Source: Corynebacterium renale (GTDB lineage Bacteria > Actinomycetota > Actinomycetes > Mycobacteriales > Mycobacteriaceae). From it: a stretch of 64,000 nt of DNA. Both the position numbers and the translations under genes were made by a program. Below, piece by piece: positions 54,183 through 62,966 of this stretch; positions within the stretch are counted from its first letter, which is position 1, and each line of letters opens with the position of its first letter. The DNA lies in NCBI RefSeq assembly GCF_002563965.1, contig NZ_PDJF01000001.1:930001-994000 (forward strand), read 5' to 3'. Under the pieces are notes generated by a model. The model was not told the DNA's origin. It saw only the letters and a program-made list of their open reading frames with translations, and did not search any database.

Positions 54183-55199
54183 TTAGCGCAGGTTGAAGAA
54201 CCAGTGCACCGCCAATCCTAGAGCGGTGGCGATACTACTGAGCAGGCCGAACAAGACCATCGGCAACCACTGCGGCTTCTCAGCAGCAGGTTTGTCCTCG
54301 GACTGGTCCTGGTCGGTTTTCTTGTCCGTGTCCTTCTCCGGCGCCGGCTTGGTGTCCGGCTTCGGATCTGGTTCCGGTGCAGGCGCCGGAGCTTCCTCTA
54401 CTGCCGGCTCCGGGAACGTGCCGTGCCACGATTCCAGGAGCGCCAGGTTTGTGGCGCCGTCGGTCGTCGTGGTGGCGGGGAGTCCGGCTTCGGTGGTCGT
54501 GTGGGTGACCGTGAGTTTCATGGTGTCAGTGCCGGCAACATGATGCTCTTCCAGGACGGGCTGAAGGTATTTTTCGTTGACGCCCCAGTCGACGATGGCG
54601 AACGCGGAGACTTCGCGGACGCCTGTGCCGGCGGTGATTTCGTCGACAAGTTCTTCGAGCCTGCCTGCGCCTTCGCTGAACATCTTCGACCGGGACTTCC
54701 AGGTGTTGGCCAGCGGGTCGGTGGAGTCGATGCTCCAGGAGATGGAGCGCGCTTCTTCGTACGCGGCTTTCAGGATGGGTAGCGCTTTTTGGGTTTCGGC
54801 CAGGTCGATGCCCACTTTGCTGAGGTCCAGGGCGCGGGCCTCGGCGTTGCCTTCCATCTTCATAGTGGCAAGCGCCAGGCGTGCCTTGGCGGCGTAGCAG
54901 GCTTGTTCGGACCAGAGGTGGGCGTCGCGCTGTGCTTGGGTGGAGGTGTAGTAGTTGTCGAACTTCTCGTTGCCCGTAGCGGTGTGGTACGCGTGCCGGT
55001 AGGAGGCCACCTGCGAAAATGCGGTGACTTCGCCGAGGTAGGTGTCGGCGTCGGCGGCCTTTTTCACCGCGTACACCATGGGCATCTGGTCGCTCGTGTG
55101 TGCCGACGCGACGGCCGCGAAGGGGCTGGCCAGGGGCACCGCGACTACTCCGCCGGCGACGGCCAGGGCGGTGGTTCCTGCGAGGATGATTCGTTTCAT
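54183..55199 (-). CDS. Secreted protein with C-terminal membrane anchor, unknown function
   Basis: 338 residues. Signal peptide ends in VASA near residue 33. A helical extracellular domain follows (about 35-250), rich in His/Tyr near RHAYHTATGNEKFDNYY, which could be ligand binding. Then a Pro/Glu/Lys linker (about 262-310), one helix (315-333) and the tail HWFFNLR. AAGGAG precedes the ATG. It starts 10 bases after the HtaA-domain gene and shares its presumed iron control, so a haem or iron surface role is likely but not shown by any known motif. Confidence 0.75.
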   Translation of the reverse strand: MKRIILAGTTALAVAGGVVAVPLASPFAAVASAHTSDQMPMVYAVKKAADADTYLGEVTAFSQVASYRHAYHTATGNEKFDNYYTSTQAQRDAHLWSEQACYAAKARLALATMKMEGNAEARALDLSKVGIDLAETQKALPILKAAYEEARSISWSIDSTDPLANTWKSRSKMFSEGAGRLEELVDEITAGTGVREVSAFAIVDWGVNEKYLQPVLEEHHVAGTDTMKLTVTHTTTEAGLPATTTTDGATNLALLESWHGTFPEPAVEEAPAPAPEPDPKPDTKPAPEKDTDKKTDQDQSEDKPAAEKPQWLPMVLFGLLSSIATALGLAVHWFFNLR

Positions 55200-55209
55200 T
55201 GCTTACTCC

Positions 55210-57132
55210 TTACCGAATCCCAAGAAACTGCAGCGCGCCCGCAATGGCGGCGATGAGCCCGCCAAGGCCCAGCGCGGAGAACACTGCGATCAGGATGTTG
55301 GAAACATTCCAGGTCTTGTCTTTACTGCTTTGCGACGGCTCCTTCTTCACATCCGGGGTCTTAGCCTTGTCGTCCGCCTTCGGCTGCTCGGGCTTCGGCG
55401 CAACGTAGTCGTTGTTGATGATGTGTCGCAGCAAGAACGCGCCGCCGCGCCAGGAGCCCCCGTTTTCGTCTTGGGTTGCCACGTAGTAGCCGCGTTCAGC
55501 TGGCAGGAGCGACTGGTGTAGCGGCTTGTTGGTGCGCTGGCCGTTGGGGACCTGCGCCAGGGTGGTGGCGTTGAGGTCGGAGTCGATGGCCACGAGGTTG
55601 CCGTTCACAGAATCCAGGGCGTAGATGGTGCCGTCCTTGATGGTCACGTCTGCGACGGTGTTGACCCCGGCGACTGGCTTGGCCTCGGTCTTTGGTGTCA
55701 GCGTGCCGTTGTCGTAGGTCAGGACCTGGAAGATGGAGCCGGCTCCGTCCAAGTTGTTGTAGCGGACGACGGTAGTGCCGTCGGTACGCAGGGCGCTGTA
55801 GTAGCGGTTGCTTTCCTTTTCTGCGGTGCCAGGGACCACGGCCGCGGCTTCCGCCGGGGTAGTCGCGTCTGGGTTGAGGCGCAACAGGGTGCCTTTGACA
55901 GTGGAGTCGATGCCTTCGGCGTAGACGTCGGCGTTGGTATTGAACAGGAAGGTGCCGTCGCTGACTGGGGCTAATTCCTGGATGTCATCGTTGCGGAAGG
56001 AGGCGGTGTAGGCGTTGGAGTACTGCTCCTGAAGCGGGAAGTCGAAGAGTTCTGCGGTGGTCGGCAGTGCCTGGTCACGCAGCTGGGTGCCTTCCAACGT
56101 GGAGAGGTAGGCGGACTTGTCGTCCTTCTGGGAGAGGGCGGAGAGTTTGCCGGTCTTCGGGTGGACTGCCAGTGCCTGGACGATGCCGGGTGCTTGCCCG
56201 ACGGTAACTGGCTCGCCGAGCGCTGCGGCCGCAGGCACGACGTCGATGGACTTGATCTCCGGGGTGTTGCGTTCGGCGAAGTAGAGCACGCCGGTCGCCG
56301 GGTTGAAGGCGGAGACGTTATCGCGGGTGATCGGCGCTTCCTTCAAGGCGATCTGCTTCGCGGTGTGGTCCAGCAAGGCCACGCCCTGTTCCGCGACGAC
56401 TGCCACGATGTAATCCCCGTACGCGAAAGTGCGGGTGACGTCAGCGTATGTACCTGGCGACGTCCACGCCTCCCCGACGCTGAGTCCCGTCTTCCTCGCA
56501 GCCCCTGGGCCTTCGCCGGTGTAGTGGAAGGATACGGGCGCTAGCGCCTCGCCGACCTCGTAGAATTCGGAGAACATCTTCCAGCCCTCTTGGGTGAGGG
56601 TGGAGGAGATGTTTTCCCACTTCACGGTGCCGTTGGTATTGGTGTAGTTCGCGGCGTCGGTGTTGAGCGTAGCCACCTTGACGGGCTTACCCGGTGCGAA
56701 GACGCCACCCTTGGGGTACTGCTTGGAGGAGACGGTGCCTTCGAGGTAGGAGCCGTCGTCATCGATGACAACTTTCGGGTCCTTGAATGTGAGGTCCAAA
56801 GCGCAGTTTGGGTCGGTTGCCGGTTCCTTGGTGGGGCAGTATTGCTTGTACACGACACGTCCGCTGAATTGGGCTTCGACGCGGTTCTCGGCGGCGTCGT
56901 AGGTGTGGGATTTCAGCGGGAAAGAGAATGTCCCGGTGACGGGTTGGGTGGCGCCTTCGTCGATGATGGTCGGGCCGCCGGTGTAGCTGTTGAAGCTGGG
57001 GCGTAGTCCCCATTCGAGGGCGCCGGTGGTGGCGTCGGCGTGCGCGATGGTGGTGGGGAGCAGCGCGAATGTGGTTACTACGGCAAGTGCTGCGCGTCGC
57101 ATGTGGCGACGTGGCTGGGCAAGAGCGGGCAC
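55210..57132 (-). CDS. Secreted HtaA-domain protein with propeller-like region (haem uptake type)
   Basis: 640 residues from GTG 57132, with AAAGGA 6 bases upstream. Signal peptide ends in IAHA near residue 32. Residues about 35-200 read like an HtaA (haem-binding CR) domain: TGALEWGLRPSFNSYTGG, a Cys pair in QYCPTKEPATDPNCALDL, and the closing pattern LTQEGWKMFSEFYEVGEALAPVSF; the Tyr in SFNSY is the usual haem ligand position. Residues about 215-570 are beta-propeller-like repeats. A Lys/Pro linker, helix and tail FLGIR end it. The DtxR-like box upstream supports iron repression. HtaA proteins bind haem or haemoglobin at the cell surface. Confidence 0.82.
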   Translation of the reverse strand: MPALAQPRRHMRRAALAVVTTFALLPTTIAHADATTGALEWGLRPSFNSYTGGPTIIDEGATQPVTGTFSFPLKSHTYDAAENRVEAQFSGRVVYKQYCPTKEPATDPNCALDLTFKDPKVVIDDDGSYLEGTVSSKQYPKGGVFAPGKPVKVATLNTDAANYTNTNGTVKWENISSTLTQEGWKMFSEFYEVGEALAPVSFHYTGEGPGAARKTGLSVGEAWTSPGTYADVTRTFAYGDYIVAVVAEQGVALLDHTAKQIALKEAPITRDNVSAFNPATGVLYFAERNTPEIKSIDVVPAAAALGEPVTVGQAPGIVQALAVHPKTGKLSALSQKDDKSAYLSTLEGTQLRDQALPTTAELFDFPLQEQYSNAYTASFRNDDIQELAPVSDGTFLFNTNADVYAEGIDSTVKGTLLRLNPDATTPAEAAAVVPGTAEKESNRYYSALRTDGTTVVRYNNLDGAGSIFQVLTYDNGTLTPKTEAKPVAGVNTVADVTIKDGTIYALDSVNGNLVAIDSDLNATTLAQVPNGQRTNKPLHQSLLPAERGYYVATQDENGGSWRGGAFLLRHIINNDYVAPKPEQPKADDKAKTPDVKKEPSQSSKDKTWNVSNILIAVFSALGLGGLIAAIAGALQFLGIR

Positions 57133-57491
57133 AGGGGTCCTTTCTCATGAGGTTAAAGGGAAAGGGGATGAAGCAAGTGGGAGTGTCCTGGCAAGCCCCG
57201 CGCGAAATATTTAAGGTGAGGCTTGCCTTGCTGCGCAAGAGTATCGTCTGCCCGGTCCGGCCACAATGTGATATCGCTTATAAAACTTTAGGCCAATAGG
57301 TGTGCCGGCGGGCACAACCCAAAGCTGCTATTTACATTCATGTCCAGCGTCCGGTGAATGAAAATTAGACCAGCAGGTATGGCCTTGAACTGGCTAAATG
57401 CTATCAATCGAACCGAACGGTCTACTTGCCGTGAACCGGTCCGTCTACTTGAATGTGTGCAACGAACTCGCACCACGCACAGGAGTAGACC
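57133..57491. other. Divergent control region between the haem locus and the cys operon
   Basis: A 359-base gap without a convincing gene. It holds the ribosome site and DtxR-like box for the minus-strand HtaA gene, and for cysI two direct copies of GTCTACTTG (57420-57428 and 57443-57451, 23 apart), a GTAGAC at 57485, and TAGAC at 57366. GTCTA/TAGAC are half-sites of McbR, the corynebacterial sulfur repressor (TAGAC-N6-GTCTA), but none are spaced as a full site here. Confidence 0.5.
57212..57230 (-). promoter_or_regulatory. DtxR-like iron-repressor box
   Basis: TAAGGTGAGGCTTGCCTTG matches the DtxR consensus TWAGGTTAGSCTAACCTWA at 15 of 19 positions, including the central GGCT-type core. It lies 80 bases upstream of the HtaA-domain gene, so that gene and its neighbour should be induced when iron is scarce. 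Confidence 0.65.
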
Positions 57492-59158
57492 ATGGCAGTA
57501 ACCACCCGGCGCCGCCCGCGGGCCAAGAAGTCCGACGGCCAGTGGAAAGTAGATGGGCGCACCCCCCTTAACCACGACGAAGAGGTCAAGCAGGAGCAGG
57601 AAGTCCTCCAGGTTTATGACCGGATCGTCAACATTTATTCCAAGCAGGGTTTTGCATCGATCCCGGCGGATGACCTCGCGCCACGTTTTAAGTGGCTGGG
57701 AATTTATACCCAACGCCGCCAAGATTTAGGCACCGAATTCACTGGCCAGGACAATGCGGTTCTGCAGGACCAGTACTTCATGATGCGCGTGCGCTTCGAC
57801 GGCGGCCGCGTCACCCCGGAGCAGCTGCGGGTGGTGGGCGAAATTTCCCGCGAGTATGCCCGCTCGACCGCGGACTTTACGGACCGGCAGAACATTCAGC
57901 TGCACTGGCTGCGCATCGAAGACATCCCGGCAATCTTCGACAAGCTAGACGCCGTGGGCCTTTCCCCGCTGTTGGGCTGCGGCGATGTGCCCCGCGTTAT
58001 CTTGGGGTCCCCGGTCGCGGGAGTGGCCGCCGACGAAATCATCGACGCCACCCCGCCATCGAAGCGATCAAAGAAAAGTATCTCTTCGACCCGCAGTTCC
58101 ATAACCTGCCCCGCAAATTTAAGTCCGCCATCTCCGGCAACGCCCGCCAGGACGTCACCCACGAAATTCAGGACTTGGCCTTCATCGGATCCGTTCACCC
58201 GGAGCACGGCCCGGGCTTCGAGTGCTTCGTCGGTGGCGGCCTGTCCACCAATCCGATGCTCGGCCATAGCCTGGGCGCCTGGATCCCACTTGAGGAGGTC
58301 CCGGAGGTGTGGGCCGGCGTGCTCAGCATCTTCCGCGATTACGGTTTCCGCCGCCTGCGCAACCGGGCACGCCTGAAGTTCCTGGTCAAGGAGTGGGGAA
58401 TCGAAAAATTCCGGAGCGTGCTGGAGGAAGAATACCTGGGGCGTCCGCTTCTCGACGGCCCCCACAACGAAACCAACACCGGGTACCGCGACCACATCGG
58501 GGTACATCGCCAGCGCAACGGCAAGTTTTATGTGGGCGTGAAGCCAACCGTGGGGCATTCCACGGGCGAGCAGTTGGTGGCGATCGCGGATATTGCGCGT
58601 CAGTTTGGCGTCGAGAAGCTGCGGACCACGCCTTACAAGGAACTGCTTTTCCTCGACGTCGACCACGGCAACGTTGCTGCGCTGCAGAAAGCCCTCGACG
58701 AGGTGGGCCTGTACTCGCGGCCGAGTGAATGGCGGCGCAACATCCTGTCCTGCACGGGCATGGAGTTCTGCAAGCTGGCGCACACGACCACGAAGTCACG
58801 GGCGATTGAGCTGGTCGACATCCTCGAGGACCGCCTCGGCGAGGTTGACGTGCCGATCTTAATCGCGCTGAACGGTTGCCCGAACTCGTGCGCCCGCACC
58901 CAGGTCGCCGACATCGGCTTCAAGGGGCAGACGCTTACCGACGCCGACGGCACCCGACGCGAAGGCTTCCAAGTACACCTAGGCGGTTCCATGAGCCTGA
59001 ATCCCAACTTTGGCCGCAAACTCAAAGGCCACAAGGTGTTCGCCGATGACGTCGCCGACTACGTCACCCGCGTGGTCACCCACTTCACGCAGCAGCGCGA
59101 AGAGGGCGAAACGTTCCAACACTGGGTACAACGCGCCGCCGAGGAGGACCTGCAATGA
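57492..59158 (+). pseudogene. cysI: Sulfite reductase (ferredoxin) CysI, frameshifted
   Basis: Reduces sulfite to sulfide with ferredoxin. Two frames together give a full-length protein of about 555 residues: the first runs from 57492 to about 58054 (ending ADEIIDATP) and the second takes over at 58055 (AIEAIKEKYLFD) to TGA at 59158. One base is missing in or after the C run at 58051-58054; a fifth C would restore TPAIEAIK. The second part holds the siroheme/4Fe-4S ligands CTGMEFC and CPNSC. Without correction, translation stops at 58376 and lacks the cofactor site. It could be a real mutation or a sequencing error in a C run. First gene of the cys operon. Confidence 0.88.
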
Positions 59159-59394
59159 GTTTCCGCCGCCCCCCGAACCCGAACCGCAACCATCCCTTGT
59201 ACTGCCCGTATTGCGCCAGCGAGGACCTGACCCCGAATGAGGAAACGGACTTTGCCTGGAAGTGCGGCGACTGCCTGCGCATCGTATCGGTGCAGTACCA
59301 CGGCCAGGACGATCCGCCACACCGGCCCGCGCCGGCGCGGTCAACCAGCCAGGCCCTGAAAAATTCGCTAGCGAAACACGGGGTCACACTGTGA
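59155..59394 (+). CDS. cysX: CysX, small four-cysteine protein
   Basis: 79 residues; LYCPYCASEDL and WKCGDCLRI give two CxxC pairs, a zinc-ribbon- or ferredoxin-like arrangement. CysX of C. glutamicum lies at the same place and is thought to serve electron transfer to sulfite reductase. Start overlaps the cysI stop (ATGA). Confidence 0.88.
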   Translation: MSFRRPPNPNRNHPLYCPYCASEDLTPNEETDFAWKCGDCLRIVSVQYHGQDDPPHRPAPARSTSQALKNSLAKHGVTL

Positions 59395-60158
59395 TCAACT
59401 TTCTCAATACCGCCACCTACCAGGACCCGGACGTGTCCCCCGCGCAGGAACCGCCACGGCCCCTTGACACTGCCACCGCCGCCCGCAACAAGCAGCTGGT
59501 AGAGCAGTGGGCTGACACGCTTTTCGACGCCCCCGCCGAAGACATCCTCACCTGGGCGCACGAACACGCGCCCGGACCGCTGGCCATCACCTTGTCCATG
59601 GAGAACACCGTCCTGGCACACCTGGGCCACGAATACCTCCCGGACGCGAAATTCCTGTTCCTGGACACCGGATATCACTTCCAGGAAACGCTCGACGTCG
59701 CCGACGCCGTGGACACGCGGTACCCCGGGCGCCTCCTGACCATCCGGCCGGTGCTCAGCCGCGCCGAACAAGACGCCACCTATGGACCCAGCCTCTACCG
59801 CAGCAACCCCACGGCCTGTTGCCGAATGCGCAAAGTCGAACCCTTAGGCCAGGCACTCGCCGAATTCGCCGGGTGGGTGACCGGAGTCCGCAGGGACGAC
59901 GGGCCAACCAGGGCGAAGGTGCCGTCGATAAGCATCGACGCGGCCGGGCGCCTCAAGATCTCCCCCCTGGTGACCTGGACGCTGGAAGACACCGACGCCT
60001 ACATCGCCGAACACGGCCTCATCGAACACTCCCTGACCAGCCAAGGGTATCCCTCCATCGGGTGCGCCACCTGCACCGCACCCGTAGCCCCCGGGGCCGA
60101 CCCGCGCTCCGGACGCTGGGCAGGACAAGCCAAAACAGAATGCGGACTGCACACATGA
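59391..60158 (+). CDS. cysH: Adenylylsulfate reductase CysH (4Fe-4S type)
   Basis: Reduces APS to sulfite and AMP. 255 residues from GTG 59391, overlapping the cysX stop by 4 bases. Both iron-sulfur Cys pairs are present (TACCRMRKVEPL and GCATCTAPV), which marks the APS-reductase class rather than the PAPS class; the catalytic Cys is in the last residues, ECGLHT. Substrate-binding ITLSMENTVLAHL is near residue 65. No CysC (APS kinase) is seen in the operon, consistent with direct APS reduction. Confidence 0.92.
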   Translation: MINFLNTATYQDPDVSPAQEPPRPLDTATAARNKQLVEQWADTLFDAPAEDILTWAHEHAPGPLAITLSMENTVLAHLGHEYLPDAKFLFLDTGYHFQETLDVADAVDTRYPGRLLTIRPVLSRAEQDATYGPSLYRSNPTACCRMRKVEPLGQALAEFAGWVTGVRRDDGPTRAKVPSISIDAAGRLKISPLVTWTLEDTDAYIAEHGLIEHSLTSQGYPSIGCATCTAPVAPGADPRSGRWAGQAKTECGLHT

Positions 60159-61054
60159 ACTCACTATCCCCACACCTACGCGACCTAGAAAACGAATCCC
60201 TCCACATCCTGCGCGAAGTCGCCGGCCAATGCGACACCGTCGGCCTGCTCTTCTCCGGGGGCAAAGACTCCGTCGTGGTCTACGAACTCGCCCGCCGCGC
60301 CTTCGCACCCGCCGCGGTGCCGTTTGAGCTCATCCACGTGGACACCGGCCACAACTTCCCGGAAGTGATCGACTTCCGCGACCAGCTCGCAGCCCGCGAC
60401 GGCGTGCGCCTCCACGTGGCCAAAGTACAAGACTGGATCGACTCCGGCGCACTCCACGAACGCCCCGACGGCACACGCAACCCCCTGCAAACCGTGCCGC
60501 TGGTAGAAACCATCGCCAACCGCGGCTACGACGCCGTCCTCGGCGGAGCCCGCCGCGACGAAGACCGCGCCCGCGCCAAAGAACGCATCTTCTCCGTCCG
60601 CGACTCCTTCGGCGGCTGGGACCCCCGCCGCCAACGACCCGAACTGTGGGACCTCTACAACGCAGGCCACCTACCCGGCGAAAACATCCGCGTCTTCCCC
60701 ATCTCCAACTGGACGGAACTGGACATTTGGGAGTACATCGCAGCCCGGGGCATCGAACTCCCGCCCATCTACTACGCCCACCAACGCGAAGTGTTCAACC
60801 GCGACGGCATGTGGCTTGCGCCCGGGCAGTGGGGCGGGCCGCGCGCCGGGGAGGAACTGGTGACCAAGACAGTGCGGTACCGCACCGTCGGCGACATGTC
60901 GTGCACCGGGGCTGTGGAATCCACGGCCGCCACCACAGCTGACGTGATCGCCGAGATCGCGACCTCCACCATCACCGAACGCGGCGCCACCCGGGCCGAT
61001 GACCGGCTCAGCGAATCCGCAATGGAAGACCGCAAGAAGGAAGGCTACTTCTGA
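60155..61054 (+). CDS. cysD: Sulfate adenylyltransferase subunit 2 (CysD)
   Basis: Adenylates sulfate to APS. 299 residues starting at ATG 60155, overlapping cysH by 4 bases. The PP-loop LLFSGGKDSVV is near residue 31, and the C-terminal TVRYRTVGDMSCTGAVES matches CysD enzymes. Works as a heterodimer with CysN. Confidence 0.95.
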   Translation: MNSLSPHLRDLENESLHILREVAGQCDTVGLLFSGGKDSVVVYELARRAFAPAAVPFELIHVDTGHNFPEVIDFRDQLAARDGVRLHVAKVQDWIDSGALHERPDGTRNPLQTVPLVETIANRGYDAVLGGARRDEDRARAKERIFSVRDSFGGWDPRRQRPELWDLYNAGHLPGENIRVFPISNWTELDIWEYIAARGIELPPIYYAHQREVFNRDGMWLAPGQWGGPRAGEELVTKTVRYRTVGDMSCTGAVESTAATTADVIAEIATSTITERGATRADDRLSESAMEDRKKEGYF

Positions 61055-62310
61055 TGACTACCCCTCTGACCCCTGGCGGCGATGCAATCGCCGCCGCCGC
61101 CGCGTTGGCCGGCCGCGAAACCTTAAGGCTGTGCACCGCCGGGTCTGTCGACGACGGCAAGTCCACGTTCGTCGGCAGGCTGCTCCACGACACGAAGTCC
61201 GTGCTGGCGGACACGTTAGAGCAGGTCACGGCGGCTTCCGCGCGGCGTGGTTTCCAGGGCCTGGATTTGTCGCTGCTCGTCGACGGGCTGCGCGCCGAAC
61301 GCGAGCAGGGCATCACGATCGATGTGGCGTACCGCTATTTCTCGACCCCGAAGCGTTCCTTTATTTTGGCCGATACCCCAGGTCACGTGCAGTATACGCG
61401 CAACACGGTTACCGGTATTTCCACCTCCCAGGTGGTGGTCTTGCTCGTTGATGCCCGCCACGGCGTGGTGGAGCAGACGCGCCGCCACCTCACGGTCGCG
61501 GGCCTGTTGGGCGTGAAGACTGTGGTGCTGGCGGTGAACAAGATTGACCTGGTTGATTACTCCAGGGAAGTGTTCTCCCAGATCGAGGCCGAGTTCACGG
61601 CGGCTGCGCGCGAGGCCGGCATCGCCGAACCGCACGCGGTGCCGATTTCAGCCCTCCACGGTGATAATGTGGCCCACCCGAGTTCGGCGATGGACTGGTA
61701 CACCGGCCCCACGGTCCTGGAATTGTTGGAAACCATCGAGGTGAACCGCGGCCGCGCCGACGACCTGGATTTCCGGTTCCCCATCCAGTACGTCATCCGC
61801 GAACACGCCCTGGACTACCGCGGCTACGCGGGCCGGGTGAAAGCTGGGGCGATTGAGGTGGGCGATACCGTGGACACCCCGCACGGCACCACCACGGTCA
61901 CCGCAATCGACGGCACTGATGGCCCACAGCAGGAGGCCCGCACCGGTGATTCTGTGGTGCTGCGTCTCGCGGACGACATCGACCTCACCCGCGGCGACCT
62001 GCTCGCCGTGCGCCGCCCCGCCGATGCGACGCGCCTGCGTGCGCACTTCGTGGGTCTGACGCAGCAGGCGATCCCGCCGAACGCGATCGTCAAGGTCCGC
62101 TACGGAACCGCGCTGGTCAAGGCCCGTGTGCAGCCCACTCAGCCGATCGAACTCAACGACATCACCGAGGCCACCGTCCAGCTCGCCCAGCCACTGCCGG
62201 TGGAAAAGTACCAGGCCCGGGGAGCGGTGGGCTCACTGTTGCTTATCGACGCCTCCTCCGGCAACACGCTTGCCGCCGGCCTGGTCACCATCGCGGAGGT
62301 GCAGGAATGA
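61054..62310 (+). CDS. cysN: Sulfate adenylyltransferase subunit 1, GTPase (CysN)
   Basis: 418 residues, EF-Tu-like GTPase that drives APS formation. G1 GSVDDGKSTFVGRLL, G3 DTPGHVQYTRN and G4 NKIDL are clear. No CysC kinase domain is fused. Its start overlaps the cysD stop (TGATG). Confidence 0.95.
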   Translation: MTTPLTPGGDAIAAAAALAGRETLRLCTAGSVDDGKSTFVGRLLHDTKSVLADTLEQVTAASARRGFQGLDLSLLVDGLRAEREQGITIDVAYRYFSTPKRSFILADTPGHVQYTRNTVTGISTSQVVVLLVDARHGVVEQTRRHLTVAGLLGVKTVVLAVNKIDLVDYSREVFSQIEAEFTAAAREAGIAEPHAVPISALHGDNVAHPSSAMDWYTGPTVLELLETIEVNRGRADDLDFRFPIQYVIREHALDYRGYAGRVKAGAIEVGDTVDTPHGTTTVTAIDGTDGPQQEARTGDSVVLRLADDIDLTRGDLLAVRRPADATRLRAHFVGLTQQAIPPNAIVKVRYGTALVKARVQPTQPIELNDITEATVQLAQPLPVEKYQARGAVGSLLLIDASSGNTLAAGLVTIAEVQE

Positions 62311-62966
62311 CGATCGCATTAATTACCTTGGCGCACGGCTCACGCCACCCCGGCGCCTCGACTCACGCTGTGGCGCGCGCGGCAGGCCAGGCGGCGGGGT
62401 TGGACGCGGATGCTGTGGGGGCGGCGAATTTGGAGTTGGCGCGGCCGTCGTTAAGCGAAGTGGCAGCCGACCTGGTTGCCGCAGGGCACCACCGGGCTGT
62501 CGTGGTGCCCCTGCTGTTTACGGAGGCCTACCACTCCACCTGGGATGTGCCCGCGGCGGTGGCGCGCGCTCAGGATGAGACCGGCATCAGCCTGCGCATC
62601 GCCGGCGGCCTGGGCACCGGCCCCGACATCTCCGCCGTCCTGGAGAAGCAGGCCCCGGCGGGTAAGCGCACCGTGTTGTACGCGGTGGGCTCCTCGCACG
62701 AGCCGGCCAACGCGGCCGTGACGGGCCTGGCGCGCAGCCTGGGCTGGGAGGTGGCGTTCGCTACCCGCAGCCCCCGCTTGGAGGGGCCCGCTCATGTGGT
62801 CCCGCTGTTTGTTACGGATGGCCTGCTCTTGGACAAAGCCCGCCACGTGCCCGGGACGCATGTTGCCCCGCCGTTGGGGGAGGCGCTCGCACAGGTCGTG
62901 GCTGACCGCTATTTTACGGAGGTGGGGGCATGGTTACGCTCTTCTTCATTAGTATTGCCGGCCTAG
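62307..62966 (+). CDS. cysY: Sirohydrochlorin chelatase-like CysY
   Basis: 219 residues. CbiX/SirB-type fold with LAHGSRHPGAS carrying the metal-binding His (residue 10), VVVPLLFTEAYHSTWDVP in the first half and a shorter second half. It inserts iron into sirohydrochlorin to make the siroheme of sulfite reductase. The start overlaps cysN by 4 bases; its 3' end overlaps cysZ by 37 bases. Confidence 0.88.
   Translation: MTIALITLAHGSRHPGASTHAVARAAGQAAGLDADAVGAANLELARPSLSEVAADLVAAGHHRAVVVPLLFTEAYHSTWDVPAAVARAQDETGISLRIAGGLGTGPDISAVLEKQAPAGKRTVLYAVGSSHEPANAAVTGLARSLGWEVAFATRSPRLEGPAHVVPLFVTDGLLLDKARHVPGTHVAPPLGEALAQVVADRYFTEVGAWLRSSSLVLPA

Larger units (their letters stand above)
1395..62251. repeat. 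Dispersed 11-mer GCTTNTCGACG, 30 exact copies
   Basis: Plus-strand copies start at 1395, 5663, 8016, 12652, 20884, 24696, 32460, 36751, 39517, 41100, 47526, 52257, 58447, 59519, 62241. Minus-strand copies (read as CGTCGANAAGC) start at 14875, 18002, 19289, 20630, 24687, 27387, 31654, 32544, 34020, 36312, 37776, 40911, 49108, 58609, 59923. N is A in 13, C in 11, T in 5, G in 1. All but the copy at 19289 lie inside genes. Function is unknown; see findings. Confidence 0.8.

Noticed and set aside
58000..58100. Programmed frameshifting in cysI
   Set aside because: No slippery heptamer or downstream structure, and CysI is not known to need recoding; indel or base-calling error is simpler.
1395..62251. 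The 11-mer as FtsK-orienting (KOPS) sequence
   Set aside because: Such sequences are strongly strand-biased; here the count is 15 to 15.
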